Shown: positions 8,362 to 15,846, counted from the first letter of the stretch. The stretch: DNA of 64,000 nucleotides from CAYGZL01 sp964354345 (GCA_964354345.1 CAYGZL010000146.1:83031-147030), one strand, 5' to 3'. The notes: generated by a model not told the origin, from the sequence alone. A program made the numbers and translations.

Positions 8362-8997
8362 CTAAAGCTGGCGGATAATGGAGAGCGCTTTTTGCACAGC
8401 GAGCGTGTAATTCGGGTCATCTATAGCAGCGTCTACAATCATCAGTCTACCGCAAGAGTCGGGTGAAAGCCACTCCTCGAGCAACTTTTCGATCCGATGT
8501 AAATCATCGAGTTGGGCGATTTGCAGGGGGCGCTGGCGACGGACAAAGCGCCCGGCGATGATCTCGACAGGCGCCTGCAGCCAGATGAATAAGTCTGGGG
8601 GCGGTAGAAGGAGGCGGTAGAAGTAGTACAACCGCTCGCACAGAGTATATTCAGCCGAACTTAGATACCCCTGTTGATGAAACAGGCGGGTGAAAACGAA
8701 GAAATCCTCGTCTAACCCGCCGTCCACCACACCCACGCCCGGACTGCGGCGGATAGCATATTCTTGCTCGGCGCGTAGCAGCAGGTAGTCGACCTGATTG
8801 GGCAAGGCATAGCGTGCTAAATCCTGAGAAAATAAGCGTTGGAACGGTCGTTCCTGGTGCTGTTCTAAGCCATAGGAAAGCCCACCGGCCGTGCACAGAC
8901 GCCTGACAAATGTGGTCTTTCCAACACCGGTATTGCCAACCACGGCAACCAGCCGCCCTGGTTCAGGTCTTGGTTGCGCCTTTGGGTCGTGCTGCAT
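8362..8997 (-). CDS. deoxynucleoside kinase family protein
   Basis: The 211-residue protein has the P-loop GNTGVGKTTF near its N-terminus (about residues 19-28). It also has DGGLDEDFFVFTRLFHQ, matching the DR/DxxFA region of deoxynucleoside kinases, a LCERLYYFYRLLLPPPDLFIWL strand-helix block, and an Arg-rich lid RFVRRQRP. The enzymes phosphorylate deoxynucleosides for salvage. The frame extends upstream into degV, but the ATG at 8997 begins just before the P-loop region and follows the degV stop by 11 bp. Which nucleoside it uses cannot be told from sequence. Confidence 0.75.
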   Translation of the reverse strand: MQHDPKAQPRPEPGRLVAVVGNTGVGKTTFVRRLCTAGGLSYGLEQHQERPFQRLFSQDLARYALPNQVDYLLLRAEQEYAIRRSPGVGVVDGGLDEDFFVFTRLFHQQGYLSSAEYTLCERLYYFYRLLLPPPDLFIWLQAPVEIIAGRFVRRQRPLQIAQLDDLHRIEKLLEEWLSPDSCGRLMIVDAAIDDPNYTLAVQKALSIIRQL

Positions 8998-9008
8998 CCG
9001 GAGGAAGG

Positions 9009-9866
9009 CTAGATCGCTACGGCATCCATTGGTACGACGGCTGCGCCGACGATGCCAGGACCGGTATGGACGCCCAGAACTGGCGAGATGCGTAGTATTT
9101 CCAATCGAGCGATGTTCAAGCGTTCTTGTAATATCTGTGCCAGAGCCTGGGCATGCTCGGCGATCTGTCCATGCATGATGGAAACCCATAAAGCCGTCTT
9201 CTCACCGTATTTCTTTACCAGGTGGTCGGCCAGGCTGCCTAAAGCGCGTGGGAGAGTGCGGGTTCTACCTACGGCGGTGTATTTGCCATCAGATTTTTCA
9301 ACATGGATGATCGGTTTAAGGTCGAGCAGCGAACCAAATAGAGCCTGAACGCGACCGATGCGCCCGCCGCGCGCCAGGTAAGACAGCGTTTCTAAGGTGT
9401 AGACGACCTCGGTAGCCTGACGAATGTGTTCGAGGTGCTCCAGCAAGGTGGAGCTGGTTATACCCGCCTGTGCGGCGCGGGCTGCCGCCAGCACCTGGAA
9501 CCGCTGCCCGCCGGAGAGGGTCAGGCTGTCGACCATGTGAATAGTGGCTCCGGTTACCTGCTCGGCGCCCAGGCGAGCGGAGTTGAGTGTGCCACTCAAG
9601 CCGGATGAGATATGGATGGAGAAGATTTCCTCGCCTGGCTCAGCCAACTTTTGGTAGATTTGGGCGAACAGACCGGCAGGAGGTTGGGCAGTGGTGGGAA
9701 CGGCAGGTGCCATAGCCCGCAAGCGGGTGTAAAATTCGTCGGGTGTAATTTCGTCGGAACTGACCTGACCTTCGGGGAATTGGATATACAATGGCACAAT
9801 GGTGATATCGCCAGAAGCCAAATCCTCAGTTGTCAGATCGGCCGCGCAATCGGTTACAATTTTCAT
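9009..9866 (-). CDS. DegV family fatty-acid-binding protein
   Basis: The 285-residue protein has the standard DegV N-terminus (MKIVTDCAADL), the TTAQPPAGLF loop that contacts the fatty-acid head group, SIHISSGLSGTLNSAR, and GGRIGR in the C-terminal half. DegV/FakB proteins bind fatty acids and present them to FakA for phosphorylation; no fakA is in the window. GGAAGAAA lies upstream of the ATG. The deoxynucleoside kinase gene follows closely on the same strand and is probably co-transcribed. Confidence 0.9.
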   Translation of the reverse strand: MKIVTDCAADLTTEDLASGDITIVPLYIQFPEGQVSSDEITPDEFYTRLRAMAPAVPTTAQPPAGLFAQIYQKLAEPGEEIFSIHISSGLSGTLNSARLGAEQVTGATIHMVDSLTLSGGQRFQVLAAARAAQAGITSSTLLEHLEHIRQATEVVYTLETLSYLARGGRIGRVQALFGSLLDLKPIIHVEKSDGKYTAVGRTRTLPRALGSLADHLVKKYGEKTALWVSIMHGQIAEHAQALAQILQERLNIARLEILRISPVLGVHTGPGIVGAAVVPMDAVAI

Positions 9867-9910
9867 AGCGTGTTTCTTCCTTTGACGGGATTATACCCTT
9901 ATTTACCGTG

Positions 9911-9948
9911 AATCAGTACAGCCCTGCACACACAGGGCTGTACTGATT
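9911..9948 (-). terminator. perfect 16-bp stem-loop downstream of the CAU tRNA
   Basis: AATCAGTACAGCCCTG (9911-9926) pairs perfectly with 9933-9948 around a 6-nt loop. It lies 8 bp past the tRNA 3' end and before degV, so it probably ends the tRNA transcript. The following - strand bases lack a clear U tract, so a processing or insulating hairpin is also possible. Confidence 0.6.
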
Positions 9949-9996
9949 GTCCGAAGTGGGCCCGGAAGGATTCGAACCTTCGATCAAGCGGTTATG

Positions 9997-10606
9997 CATC
10001 CCACTACAGCTTTCGCTGCCCCTTTCGGGTTTGTGGGCTGGACTATCCCTTCGCCCTGGATGGAATTCCATTCGGGGCGCCTGCCGTCTAGTCTCTACAC
10101 CTTCCCTTTGCGGGGCTTGGCTCGGGATTACCCGCCTGCTGGTGGGGCTTCCCCGAATTTGGCAGGTTTCACTGGAGAGTTACCTCTCCAGCAGCCCTTT
10201 GCAACAAATCTTATCTGACGTAAAATGCAGTTATGAATGTATTATCTAACTGCATCGTTTGCGGAACCCTGCTTCACGGCCGCCAAACGAAATTCTGTTC
10301 GGTGGCTTGCAAGAACAAGGATCTGCAGAGTTATGAAGCTCAGAAACGCAGAGGCTTGGCTAGAAAGTTAGAACTTCTCCGCAAGGCTGGTAGTCGTTGC
10401 TCGATCTGTGGATACCATAAGAACCTTGCGGCGCTTGTTTTTCACCATACTGGGTCGGCAGAAAAGGATTTCAAGCTTGATATGCGTTCGCTATCCAACC
10501 GGAAGTTCGAACCGGTTCTTTCCGAAATCAGTAAGTGCATTCTAGTTTGCGCCAATTGCCATGCTGAGCTGCATAACCCACGCTTAGACTTAGATTCGCT
10601 GCTCTA
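9997..10606 (-). ncRNA. group I self-splicing intron between U33 and C34 of the CAU tRNA (610 nt)
   Basis: Conserved core elements are visible on the - strand. The R element GUGUAGAGACUAGACGG and S element GGGAUAGUCC form P7 (GACUA at 10093-10089 with UAGUC at 10045-10041). CCUGCC (10166-10161) and GGCAGG (10085-10080) form P3. P2 is a 7-bp hairpin (10190-10184 with 10179-10173). AAUCCCGAGCCAAG is a typical Q element. The internal guide GGCUGC (10196-10191) pairs with the 5' exon end GCGGCU, giving the diagnostic U-G wobble at the splice site. The last intron base is G. About 400 nt between the 5' splice site and the guide form the P1 loop and contain the antisense HNH gene. Confidence 0.93.
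10221..10226 (+). promoter_or_regulatory. candidate -10 box of the HNH gene inside the intron
   Basis: TAAAAT stands 6 nt before the HNH ATG, so a transcript from it would begin at or next to the start codon. There is no ribosome site. A 9-bp inverted repeat (10225-10233 and 10247-10255) overlaps this box and the start codon and could be an operator or hairpin. Confidence 0.4.
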
Positions 10607-10607
10607 A
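10233..10607 (+). CDS. HNH endonuclease encoded antisense within the group I intron
   Basis: The 124-residue protein has an N-terminal zinc-finger-like block (C7, C10, C22, C26) and an HNH domain. The HNH part shows CSIC (C56, C59), His71-His72, and CANCHAELH (C106, C109, H110, H114), so both structural zinc pairs and the catalytic His are present. It is encoded on the strand opposite to the tRNA and intron and lies wholly in the P1 loop. Its TAA stop (10605-10607) takes its last base from the tRNA exon. It is probably the intron's homing endonuclease, which would cut the uninterrupted tRNA gene. That function is inferred from location. Confidence 0.85.
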   Translation: MNVLSNCIVCGTLLHGRQTKFCSVACKNKDLQSYEAQKRRGLARKLELLRKAGSRCSICGYHKNLAALVFHHTGSAEKDFKLDMRSLSNRKFEPVLSEISKCILVCANCHAELHNPRLDLDSLL

Positions 10608-10666
10608 GCCGCGTGCTCTGCCGCTGAGCTACGGGCCCTTCGAAGAGTTCCGGGTTAGTAAGTTGC

Positions 10667-10700
10667 AGGTTGGAGGTTACTTAGTTCTAACCTTCAACCT
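10667..10700. repeat. 13-bp inverted repeat between the two tRNA genes
   Basis: AGGTTGGAGGTTA (10667-10679) and TAACCTTCAACCT (10688-10700) are complementary with one G-U type mismatch and an 8-nt loop. It lies in the 93-bp spacer between tRNA-Gly and the CAU tRNA. It may be a processing hairpin in a joint tRNA transcript or an intergenic repeat; similar GGTTGG/TTGAAGG words occur near 59030. Confidence 0.5.
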
Positions 10701-10731
10701 TTAAACCGGCTAACTTGCTACCCCTCGAAAG

Positions 10732-10803
10732 AGCGGGCGATGGGATTCGAACCCACGAATGTCAGCTTGGAAGGCTGATGCCTTACCACTTGGCGACGCC
10801 CGC
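10732..10803 (-). tRNA. tRNA-Gly(UCC)
   Basis: On the - strand GCGGGCG pairs with CGCCCGC as acceptor stem. The anticodon stem-loop CAGC-CUUCCAA-GCUG gives anticodon UCC, and the T arm GUGGG-UUCGAAU-CCCAU is normal. The gene is 72 nt with discriminator U and no encoded CCA. It lies upstream of the intron-containing CAU tRNA and is probably co-transcribed with it. Confidence 0.95.
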
Positions 10804-10934
10804 GATTAGATTGTGTAAGCTTCATCTTCATTTCTATCAGAAAGACGCCAATATTTTACCATTTTTTGCAATAATGACCAGTATTATCCGGCCTAGTGTT
10901 ATCCGACCTAAGCTGAATTTTCTCTCCTTTTATC

Positions 10935-10943
10935 TGGTATGAT
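10935..10943 (+). promoter_or_regulatory. extended -10 promoter of rarD
   Basis: TGGTATGAT is an extended -10 box about 55 bp upstream of the rarD start. No clear -35 is visible. The predicted transcript would start near 10950, just before a terminator hairpin. Confidence 0.45.
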
Positions 10944-10958
10944 TGCCTCTGATAATCC

Positions 10959-10986
10959 CGGGGCTGTGATTAGCCCCGTTTTTTTT
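10959..10986 (+). terminator. intrinsic terminator inside the rarD leader
   Basis: CGGGGCT (10959-10965) and AGCCCCG (10972-10978) form a 7-bp GC stem with a 6-nt loop followed by eight T residues. No + strand gene precedes it, since the tRNA genes are on the other strand. It therefore most likely acts as an attenuator in the rarD 5' leader; the ribosome site GAGGTG begins 2 nt after the T tract. Confidence 0.75.
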
Positions 10987-10997
10987 ACGAGGTGTAT

Positions 10998-11873
10998 ATG
11001 TCGAACAAAGGCGTTCTGTATGGTGCGCTGGCTTATCTGATGTGGGGAATATTTCCGATCTATTTCAAGGCGATTAAGGCTGTTCCATCATTTGAGATCC
11101 TCGTCCACCGTATTGTTTGGTCGTTTTTATTGCTGGCAATGGTTTTGGTGGTACGACGGGAATGGACACAGTTCCGCCGGGCGGTGGTTCAGCCGCGCAT
11201 CGTAGGAATTTATGCACTGGCGGCAGTACTGCTCGCGGTTAATTGGTTTGTATATGTGTGGGGTGTCAACGCCGGGCATGTGGTGGACGCCAGCTTGGGT
11301 TACTTCATCAATCCACTCTTGAGCGTTGCTTTGGGAGTGATTCTATTGCGCGAGCGCCTGCGTCCACTGCAGTGGTTGCCAGTCGGGCTGGCGACGGTGG
11401 GAGTGCTTTATCTGACCATTGAGTATGGCAAGTTGCCCTGGATTGCCCTCGTTCTGGCTGTCACCTTTGGCCTGTATGGACTGTTAAAGAAAATTGCACC
11501 TCTCGGCGCTTTATACGGCCTCTCGCTGGAGACCAGCCTGTTGTTTCTACCTGCTGCCGGTTACCTGATTTACCAGGAATTCTGGGGGATGGCTGCGTTC
11601 GGCCATCTTAGTCTGACGACTAGCCTGTTGCTTTCGCTGGCGGGTGTGATCACTGTCTTACCGTTGCTCTTGTTTGCCAGCGCGGCTCGTAGCATCCCTC
11701 TCTCGTTGTTAGGGTTGCTCCAATATATCGCTCCAACGGGTCAGTTCCTACTGGGCGTGTTGGTTTATGGCGAGACTTTCGAACGGGCAAGATTGGTCGG
11801 ATTCCTTTTAATCTGGAGTGCATTGTTGCTCTTTACACTGGAAGGTTTCCTGGCACGGCGACGGGCGCATTGA
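10998..11873 (+). CDS. rarD: RarD family EamA transporter
   Basis: The 291-residue protein has about ten hydrophobic segments in two EamA repeats and the family N-terminus (GVLYGALAYLMWGIFPIYFK). A conserved HRIVWS follows the second segment, and ANWFVYVWGVN.. ASLGYFINPL matches RarD. The substrate of RarD proteins is not established; the original phenotype was chloramphenicol resistance. I start at the ATG at 10998 with GAGGTG before it; the upstream in-frame GTG overlaps that ribosome site. It sits alone and behind an attenuator-like terminator. Confidence 0.9.
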   Translation: MSNKGVLYGALAYLMWGIFPIYFKAIKAVPSFEILVHRIVWSFLLLAMVLVVRREWTQFRRAVVQPRIVGIYALAAVLLAVNWFVYVWGVNAGHVVDASLGYFINPLLSVALGVILLRERLRPLQWLPVGLATVGVLYLTIEYGKLPWIALVLAVTFGLYGLLKKIAPLGALYGLSLETSLLFLPAAGYLIYQEFWGMAAFGHLSLTTSLLLSLAGVITVLPLLLFASAARSIPLSLLGLLQYIAPTGQFLLGVLVYGETFERARLVGFLLIWSALLLFTLEGFLARRRAH

Positions 11874-11909
11874 TCCCGGCTGCTTCTTGATTTTTATGCT
11901 TTTCTTTGC

Positions 11910-11938
11910 TTGACAATTCCCAAACCTTATGATATTTT
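11910..11938 (+). promoter_or_regulatory. promoter of the pst operon
   Basis: TTGACA (11910-11915) is spaced 17 bp from TATTTT (11933-11938), about 130 bp upstream of pstS. The 196-bp gap from rarD otherwise holds only an AT-rich leader. I could not identify a convincing PHO box. Confidence 0.6.
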
Positions 11939-12069
11939 AACAGTATACGAAAGTCTATATAAATAATAGACATTATCAATTACTTTTGTCTCGTCGATGG
12001 GACGATTTCTTGTAAGTAAATTGTCTGGTAAAGAAAAAGGCTATTTAGAATACTACCTGAGGAGAATTT

Positions 12070-13080
12070 ATGAAACCCGTATCTCGTTTTCACGCTTTTT
12101 TATCTCTGATTGCCATTCTGGTGATCCTTCTCAGCGCCTGTGGCACAACCGCTACTCCAACAACAAAACCGCCACTGGATGCAACTGCACTGGCTGAACC
12201 CGAACAGGTGGAGCTCAAGGGTTCGATCGCTATCTCGGGCGCTTTCGCACTTTACCCAATGATGCAACGTTGGGTTGAGGAGTTCCAGAAGGCGAATCCT
12301 GAGGTTACGTTTGATGTTTCGGCCGGCGGCGCTGGCAAAGGCATGTCTGACACCCTGGCAGGCGCAGTTGATATTGGCATGGTCTCACGTGCCATTACCA
12401 CAGCTGAAGAAGGCAAAGGTGCCTTCTGGGTGCCGGTGGTGAAAGATGCCGTCTTTCCAACGGTCAATGCCCAGAATCCAGTCCTACAGGATTTACTTAA
12501 GCAAGGCATAACCAATGAAAAGTTTATTGGTATATTTATAACCGGTGATATTACGACCTGGGGTCAGGTGGTGGACCGTCCTGAAGTTACTGATGAAATC
12601 CATGTTTACACCCGTTCTGACGCATGTGGCGCGGCTGAGGTATGGGCGCTATTCTTGGGAAATAAAAAGCAGGAGGATCTACGTGGTATTGGAGTTTCGG
12701 GCGACCCGGGACTGCTCGATGCAGTGGTAAAGGATCCATTAGGGATCGGCTTTAACAATTTGAATTATGCTTTCGATGCAGCAACGGGCAAAGCAGTCGT
12801 TGGTTCGCTGGCGGCGCCAATTGATGCGAATAATAATAGCCAGGTAGACCCCGATGAATTGTTGGACACCAAGGCGAAAGCGGTTGAGGCGGTTGCGACA
12901 GGTAAATATCCCTCCCCACCTGCCCGGCCACTTAACCTGGTCACTAAGGGCAAACCCGGCGGTGTGGTAATGGCCTTTATTGAATGGATCCTTGGCGATG
13001 GTCAAAAATTCGTCGGCGAGGCTGGTTATGTAGATTTGGCTCAGGAGCAATTGCAAACCGCTCTCCAAAAGATCCATTAA
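12070..13080 (+). CDS. pstS: phosphate ABC transporter substrate-binding lipoprotein
   Basis: The 336-residue protein has a lipoprotein signal peptide with lipobox ILLSAC (Cys24), a Thr/Pro linker and a periplasmic-binding-protein fold. It contains SIAISGAFALYPMMQRWVEEF and SAGGAGKGMSDTLAGAVDIGM, matching the phosphate-binding loop region of PstS. The later YTRSDACGAAEVWALFLG block is also typical. It delivers extracellular phosphate to PstCA. CTGAGGAG stands before the ATG. It is the first gene of pstSCAB. Confidence 0.9.
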   Translation: MKPVSRFHAFLSLIAILVILLSACGTTATPTTKPPLDATALAEPEQVELKGSIAISGAFALYPMMQRWVEEFQKANPEVTFDVSAGGAGKGMSDTLAGAVDIGMVSRAITTAEEGKGAFWVPVVKDAVFPTVNAQNPVLQDLLKQGITNEKFIGIFITGDITTWGQVVDRPEVTDEIHVYTRSDACGAAEVWALFLGNKKQEDLRGIGVSGDPGLLDAVVKDPLGIGFNNLNYAFDAATGKAVVGSLAAPIDANNNSQVDPDELLDTKAKAVEAVATGKYPSPPARPLNLVTKGKPGGVVMAFIEWILGDGQKFVGEAGYVDLAQEQLQTALQKIH

Positions 13081-13106
13081 ATAACGCTAGTCTTAGGTTA
13101 AAATAA

Positions 13107-13134
13107 GGCCTGGGTCAGTGCATACCCCCAGGCC
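13107..13134 (+). terminator. intercistronic stem-loop between pstS and pstC
   Basis: GGCCTGGG (13107-13114) pairs with CCCAGGCC (13127-13134), followed by AATTTTTAT. The weak U tract suggests partial termination or mRNA 3' protection, which would give more PstS than membrane components, as is common for binding-protein operons. Confidence 0.65.
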
Positions 13135-13163
13135 AATTTTTATCTTAATCCAGACAGGTTTGT

Positions 13164-14138
13164 ATGCAGACTGATATTGCTCCTCCAATCATTCCGGGAT
13201 CGTCGCCAAAGAAAGCTGTTGGCCGCCGTTTTCGTGATCAGCTGGCAGAAAAATGGTTTTTAATTCTGGCGGTTATGCCAACCTTACTGGTACTTTGTAT
13301 CCTGTTCGCGCTGGTTATTCGTTCCTGGCCAATTCTGGAAAATCAATCCATCTGGGGGTTGCTTAGCGGGCATACCTGGCTGCCCTCGCAAGGTAAATTC
13401 GGTTTCTTCCCATTTATTGTTGGTACGTTATGGGTCACTCTGGTCGCCATGATTTTAGCGACTCCTCCCTGTCTGCTCATGGCAATTTACCTGGCCGAGT
13501 ATGCCAGTCCATCATTGCGTAATTTGATGAAACCGCTCATTGATCTTCTGGCCGCCATCCCCTCCGTCGTATACGGAGTATGGGGAATGATCGCCATCGT
13601 TCCCGTGGTCCAGGCGATCCGGCCTCTGGCGACTCGCTGGTTGGGTTTCATTCCATTGTTCAATTCACACAATCCTACCGGCTTTAGTATCCTGGCGGGA
13701 GGGATTGTCCTGGCGGTGATGGTGGCCCCGTTTATTATTGCAGTGACGGTTGAGGTGTTGCAAACTGTGTCACGCGGATCAAGAGAGGCCTCCCTGGCTG
13801 TCGGTGCCACCCAATGGCAGACGATCAAGTCAGCAGTCATTCCCCAAGCCTTGCCAGGAATTGTCGCCGGGGTAGTTTTAGGATCTTCGCGGGCGTTGGG
13901 TGAGACTATGGCCGTGCTGATGGTCGTTGGGAATGTAGTCCAGGTGCCCAAATCTATCTTCGATGCAGCCTATCCTTTACCTGCGCTGATTGCCAATAAC
14001 TACGGTGAGATGATGTCGATTCCTCTCTATGACGCAGCGTTACTGTCGGCGGCTTTGATTTTATTAGTGTTGGTGCTGGTCTTTAATATTATTTCTACCC
14101 TGATTCTACGCCATGTGATTGGGAGACGTTGGGCATGA
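13164..14138 (+). CDS. pstC: phosphate ABC transporter permease PstC
   Basis: The 324-residue protein has six predicted membrane helices and a cytoplasmic N-terminus. The EAA loop region SREASLAVGATQWQTIKSAV.. LPGIVAGVVLG, which contacts the ATPase, is intact. AAIPSVVYGVWGMIAIVP is the characteristic PstC/PstA stretch. Its TGA overlaps the pstA ATG (ATGA), so the two permease genes are translationally coupled. Confidence 0.93.
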   Translation: MQTDIAPPIIPGSSPKKAVGRRFRDQLAEKWFLILAVMPTLLVLCILFALVIRSWPILENQSIWGLLSGHTWLPSQGKFGFFPFIVGTLWVTLVAMILATPPCLLMAIYLAEYASPSLRNLMKPLIDLLAAIPSVVYGVWGMIAIVPVVQAIRPLATRWLGFIPLFNSHNPTGFSILAGGIVLAVMVAPFIIAVTVEVLQTVSRGSREASLAVGATQWQTIKSAVIPQALPGIVAGVVLGSSRALGETMAVLMVVGNVVQVPKSIFDAAYPLPALIANNYGEMMSIPLYDAALLSAALILLVLVLVFNIISTLILRHVIGRRWA

Positions 14139-14983
14139 AAAGACAGCGGTTAGAAGAAAGAATCTTTAAGGTTTTAATGATCTTATCCTTTGCGCTAGTC
14201 GCCGGTAGTTTAGGGTTTATTCTCTTGACGGTCTTGATTAAGGGCCTGCCAGCATTGAGCTGGGCAATGATTACCCAAAGTCCGAAAGGTGGTTATTACC
14301 TGGGTAAAGAAGGGGGCATTCTAAACGCCATCATTGGTTCGCTTTACCTGGCGGGCGGCGGCACAGTGCTGGCGTTGATCTTCAGTCTCCCTCTGGCATT
14401 GTTCCTGGAAGCCTATATGCGCCGGTCTCGGTGGGCAGATTTTGTACGCCTTTCGCTCGATGTTTTGTGGGGAATACCCTCGATTGTCTACGGCGCTTTT
14501 GGCTTTACCATCATGTTGGCCTTGGGAATGCGCGCCTCTTTGTTGGGCGGGATTATTGTCCTGGCTTTCTTGGAACTACCAATCATGACGCGCGCGATGG
14601 ATGAAGTCATCCGGATGGTGCCGTTTGACCTGGAGCAGGCAGCTTTTGCCCTCGGTTCGACTCGATTGGAAACCGCCCTGCGGGTAATTTTCCGCCAGAT
14701 ATTGCCTGGCCTGGTGACAGCTGCCCTGTTGGCTTTTGGGCGTGGCATTGGTGACGCGGCTTCAGTCTTATTTACGGCTGGATACACTGATCGCATCCCT
14801 ACTTCGCTGCTGCGCCCGACGGCTTCCCTACCGTTGGCAATTTTCTTCCAGTTAGGAACACCTTACCCCGAAGTACAACGCCGGGCATATGCCTCAGCCT
14901 TGATCCTGACTTCCATCGTTTTAGCGATCAGCCTGGTTTCTCGTTGGGTGTCCAGCCGTCTTTCCCGCCATACGATCCTATAA
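14135..14983 (+). CDS. pstA: phosphate ABC transporter permease PstA
   Basis: The 282-residue protein has six membrane helices, the WGIPSIVYGAFGF stretch shared with PstC, and an EAA loop (QAAFALGSTRLETALRVIF). The start is the ATG at 14135 overlapping the pstC stop; an in-frame TTG six bases earlier is less likely. Together with PstC it forms the phosphate channel. Confidence 0.93.
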   Translation: MKRQRLEERIFKVLMILSFALVAGSLGFILLTVLIKGLPALSWAMITQSPKGGYYLGKEGGILNAIIGSLYLAGGGTVLALIFSLPLALFLEAYMRRSRWADFVRLSLDVLWGIPSIVYGAFGFTIMLALGMRASLLGGIIVLAFLELPIMTRAMDEVIRMVPFDLEQAAFALGSTRLETALRVIFRQILPGLVTAALLAFGRGIGDAASVLFTAGYTDRIPTSLLRPTASLPLAIFFQLGTPYPEVQRRAYASALILTSIVLAISLVSRWVSSRLSRHTIL

Positions 14984-15036
14984 CGGACAGTGTGGTGGAT
15001 GTATAGTTTTAGGATATTTTTCAGGAGTTAAGATTT

Positions 15037-15792
15037 ATGGATGCCCATATCCAAATCCGGAATTTGAATGTCGCCTATGGGGATAACCAGGCTTTAAAGG
15101 AAATTAACCTGGATATTCCCAAGCAGCAAATCACGGTTATTATGGGACCTTCCGGTTGTGGTAAAACCACCTTGTTGAAAAGCTTTAACCGTTTTCTTGA
15201 ATTGACGGACCATACACATCTCACTGGTCAGGTGCTGGTGGATGGCGAAGATATCTATATCCCTACGGTGGATGTGACCGAGATCCGAAAGAAGATTGGC
15301 TTGTTGGCTCAGCACCCGTATCCTTTACCCATGTCAATCTACGATAATGTTGCTTATGGACTGCGGATCCACGGGATGTGTAAAAAAGGCCGTGAGTTGG
15401 ACAACGCGGTGAAACACTACCTGGAGATCGCCGGGTTATGGGAGGAAGTAAAAGACCGCCTGCACAAACCTGCCACCGGGCTCTCCATTGGCCAGCAGCA
15501 GCGCCTGTGCCTGGCGCGCGGTCTGGCAGTTGAGCCAGAAATCTTGTTAGGTGATGAGCCGACGTCTGCCTTGGATCCGATATCAGCGCAAAATATCGAG
15601 AAACGTCTGCTCGATTTAAAGCAACAATACACAATCGTCCTGGTTACCCACATCCTACGCCAGGCCAAACGTCTGGCAGATTATGTGGTCTTCATGTATC
15701 TGGGGGAGGTGGTCGAGTGTGGACCGGCTCACGATGTTTTCGAGCATCCCCGGCAGGAGCGTACCCAGGCCTATCTGGCCGGTCAGTTCTAA
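15037..15792 (+). CDS. pstB: phosphate ABC transporter ATPase PstB
   Basis: The 251-residue ATPase has Walker A GPSGCGKTT, an asparagine-containing LLKSFNR typical of PstB, the Q loop, Walker B ILLGDEPTSALDP, and the H loop VTHI. Its ABC signature reads LSIGQQQRLCLARG, with Ile where PstB proteins normally have Gly (LSGGQQQR). CAGGAG precedes the ATG. No phoU or two-component system follows, so the usual signalling partner is not linked. Confidence 0.93.
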   Translation: MDAHIQIRNLNVAYGDNQALKEINLDIPKQQITVIMGPSGCGKTTLLKSFNRFLELTDHTHLTGQVLVDGEDIYIPTVDVTEIRKKIGLLAQHPYPLPMSIYDNVAYGLRIHGMCKKGRELDNAVKHYLEIAGLWEEVKDRLHKPATGLSIGQQQRLCLARGLAVEPEILLGDEPTSALDPISAQNIEKRLLDLKQQYTIVLVTHILRQAKRLADYVVFMYLGEVVECGPAHDVFEHPRQERTQAYLAGQF

Positions 15793-15840
15793 GTTGCGCT
15801 ATAATGGAACTGGTTAGTGGAAAGGTAGCTCCAAGCGATC

Positions 15841-15846
15841 TATAAT
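15841..15846 (+). promoter_or_regulatory. candidate -10 box of the nfeD-type gene
   Basis: TATAAT lies 34 bp before the start codon; a second TATAAT is at 15800-15805. Neither has a clear -35 box. The spacing suggests the NfeD gene starts a new unit after pstB. Confidence 0.4.

Larger units (their letters stand above)
9957..10638 (-). tRNA. tRNA with anticodon CAU (probably tRNA-Ile2, possibly elongator Met), interrupted by a group I intron
   Basis: The 5' exon (10638-10607) holds GGGCCCG, the D arm GCUC..GAGC and anticodon stem GCGG followed by CU. The 3' exon (9996-9957) gives CAUAA, CCGC, a 5-nt variable loop, the T arm GAAGG-UUCGAAU-CCUUC and CGGGCCC plus discriminator A. Joined, they make a 72-nt tRNA with 7-bp acceptor stem and anticodon CAU. 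Base pair G1-C72 excludes initiator tRNA. The CUCAUAA loop and CGCUUG.UCG stretch resemble tRNA-Ile(CAU), which is read as AUA after lysidine modification, but elongator Met cannot be excluded. Pair 27-43 is a C-U mismatch. CCA is not encoded. Confidence 0.9.

Noticed and set aside
9947..10249. 100-codon + strand frame across the tRNA 3' exon and intron core
   Set aside because: It reads through the antisense of the tRNA T arm and the intron core, which are explained by RNA structure; there is no protein-like motif.
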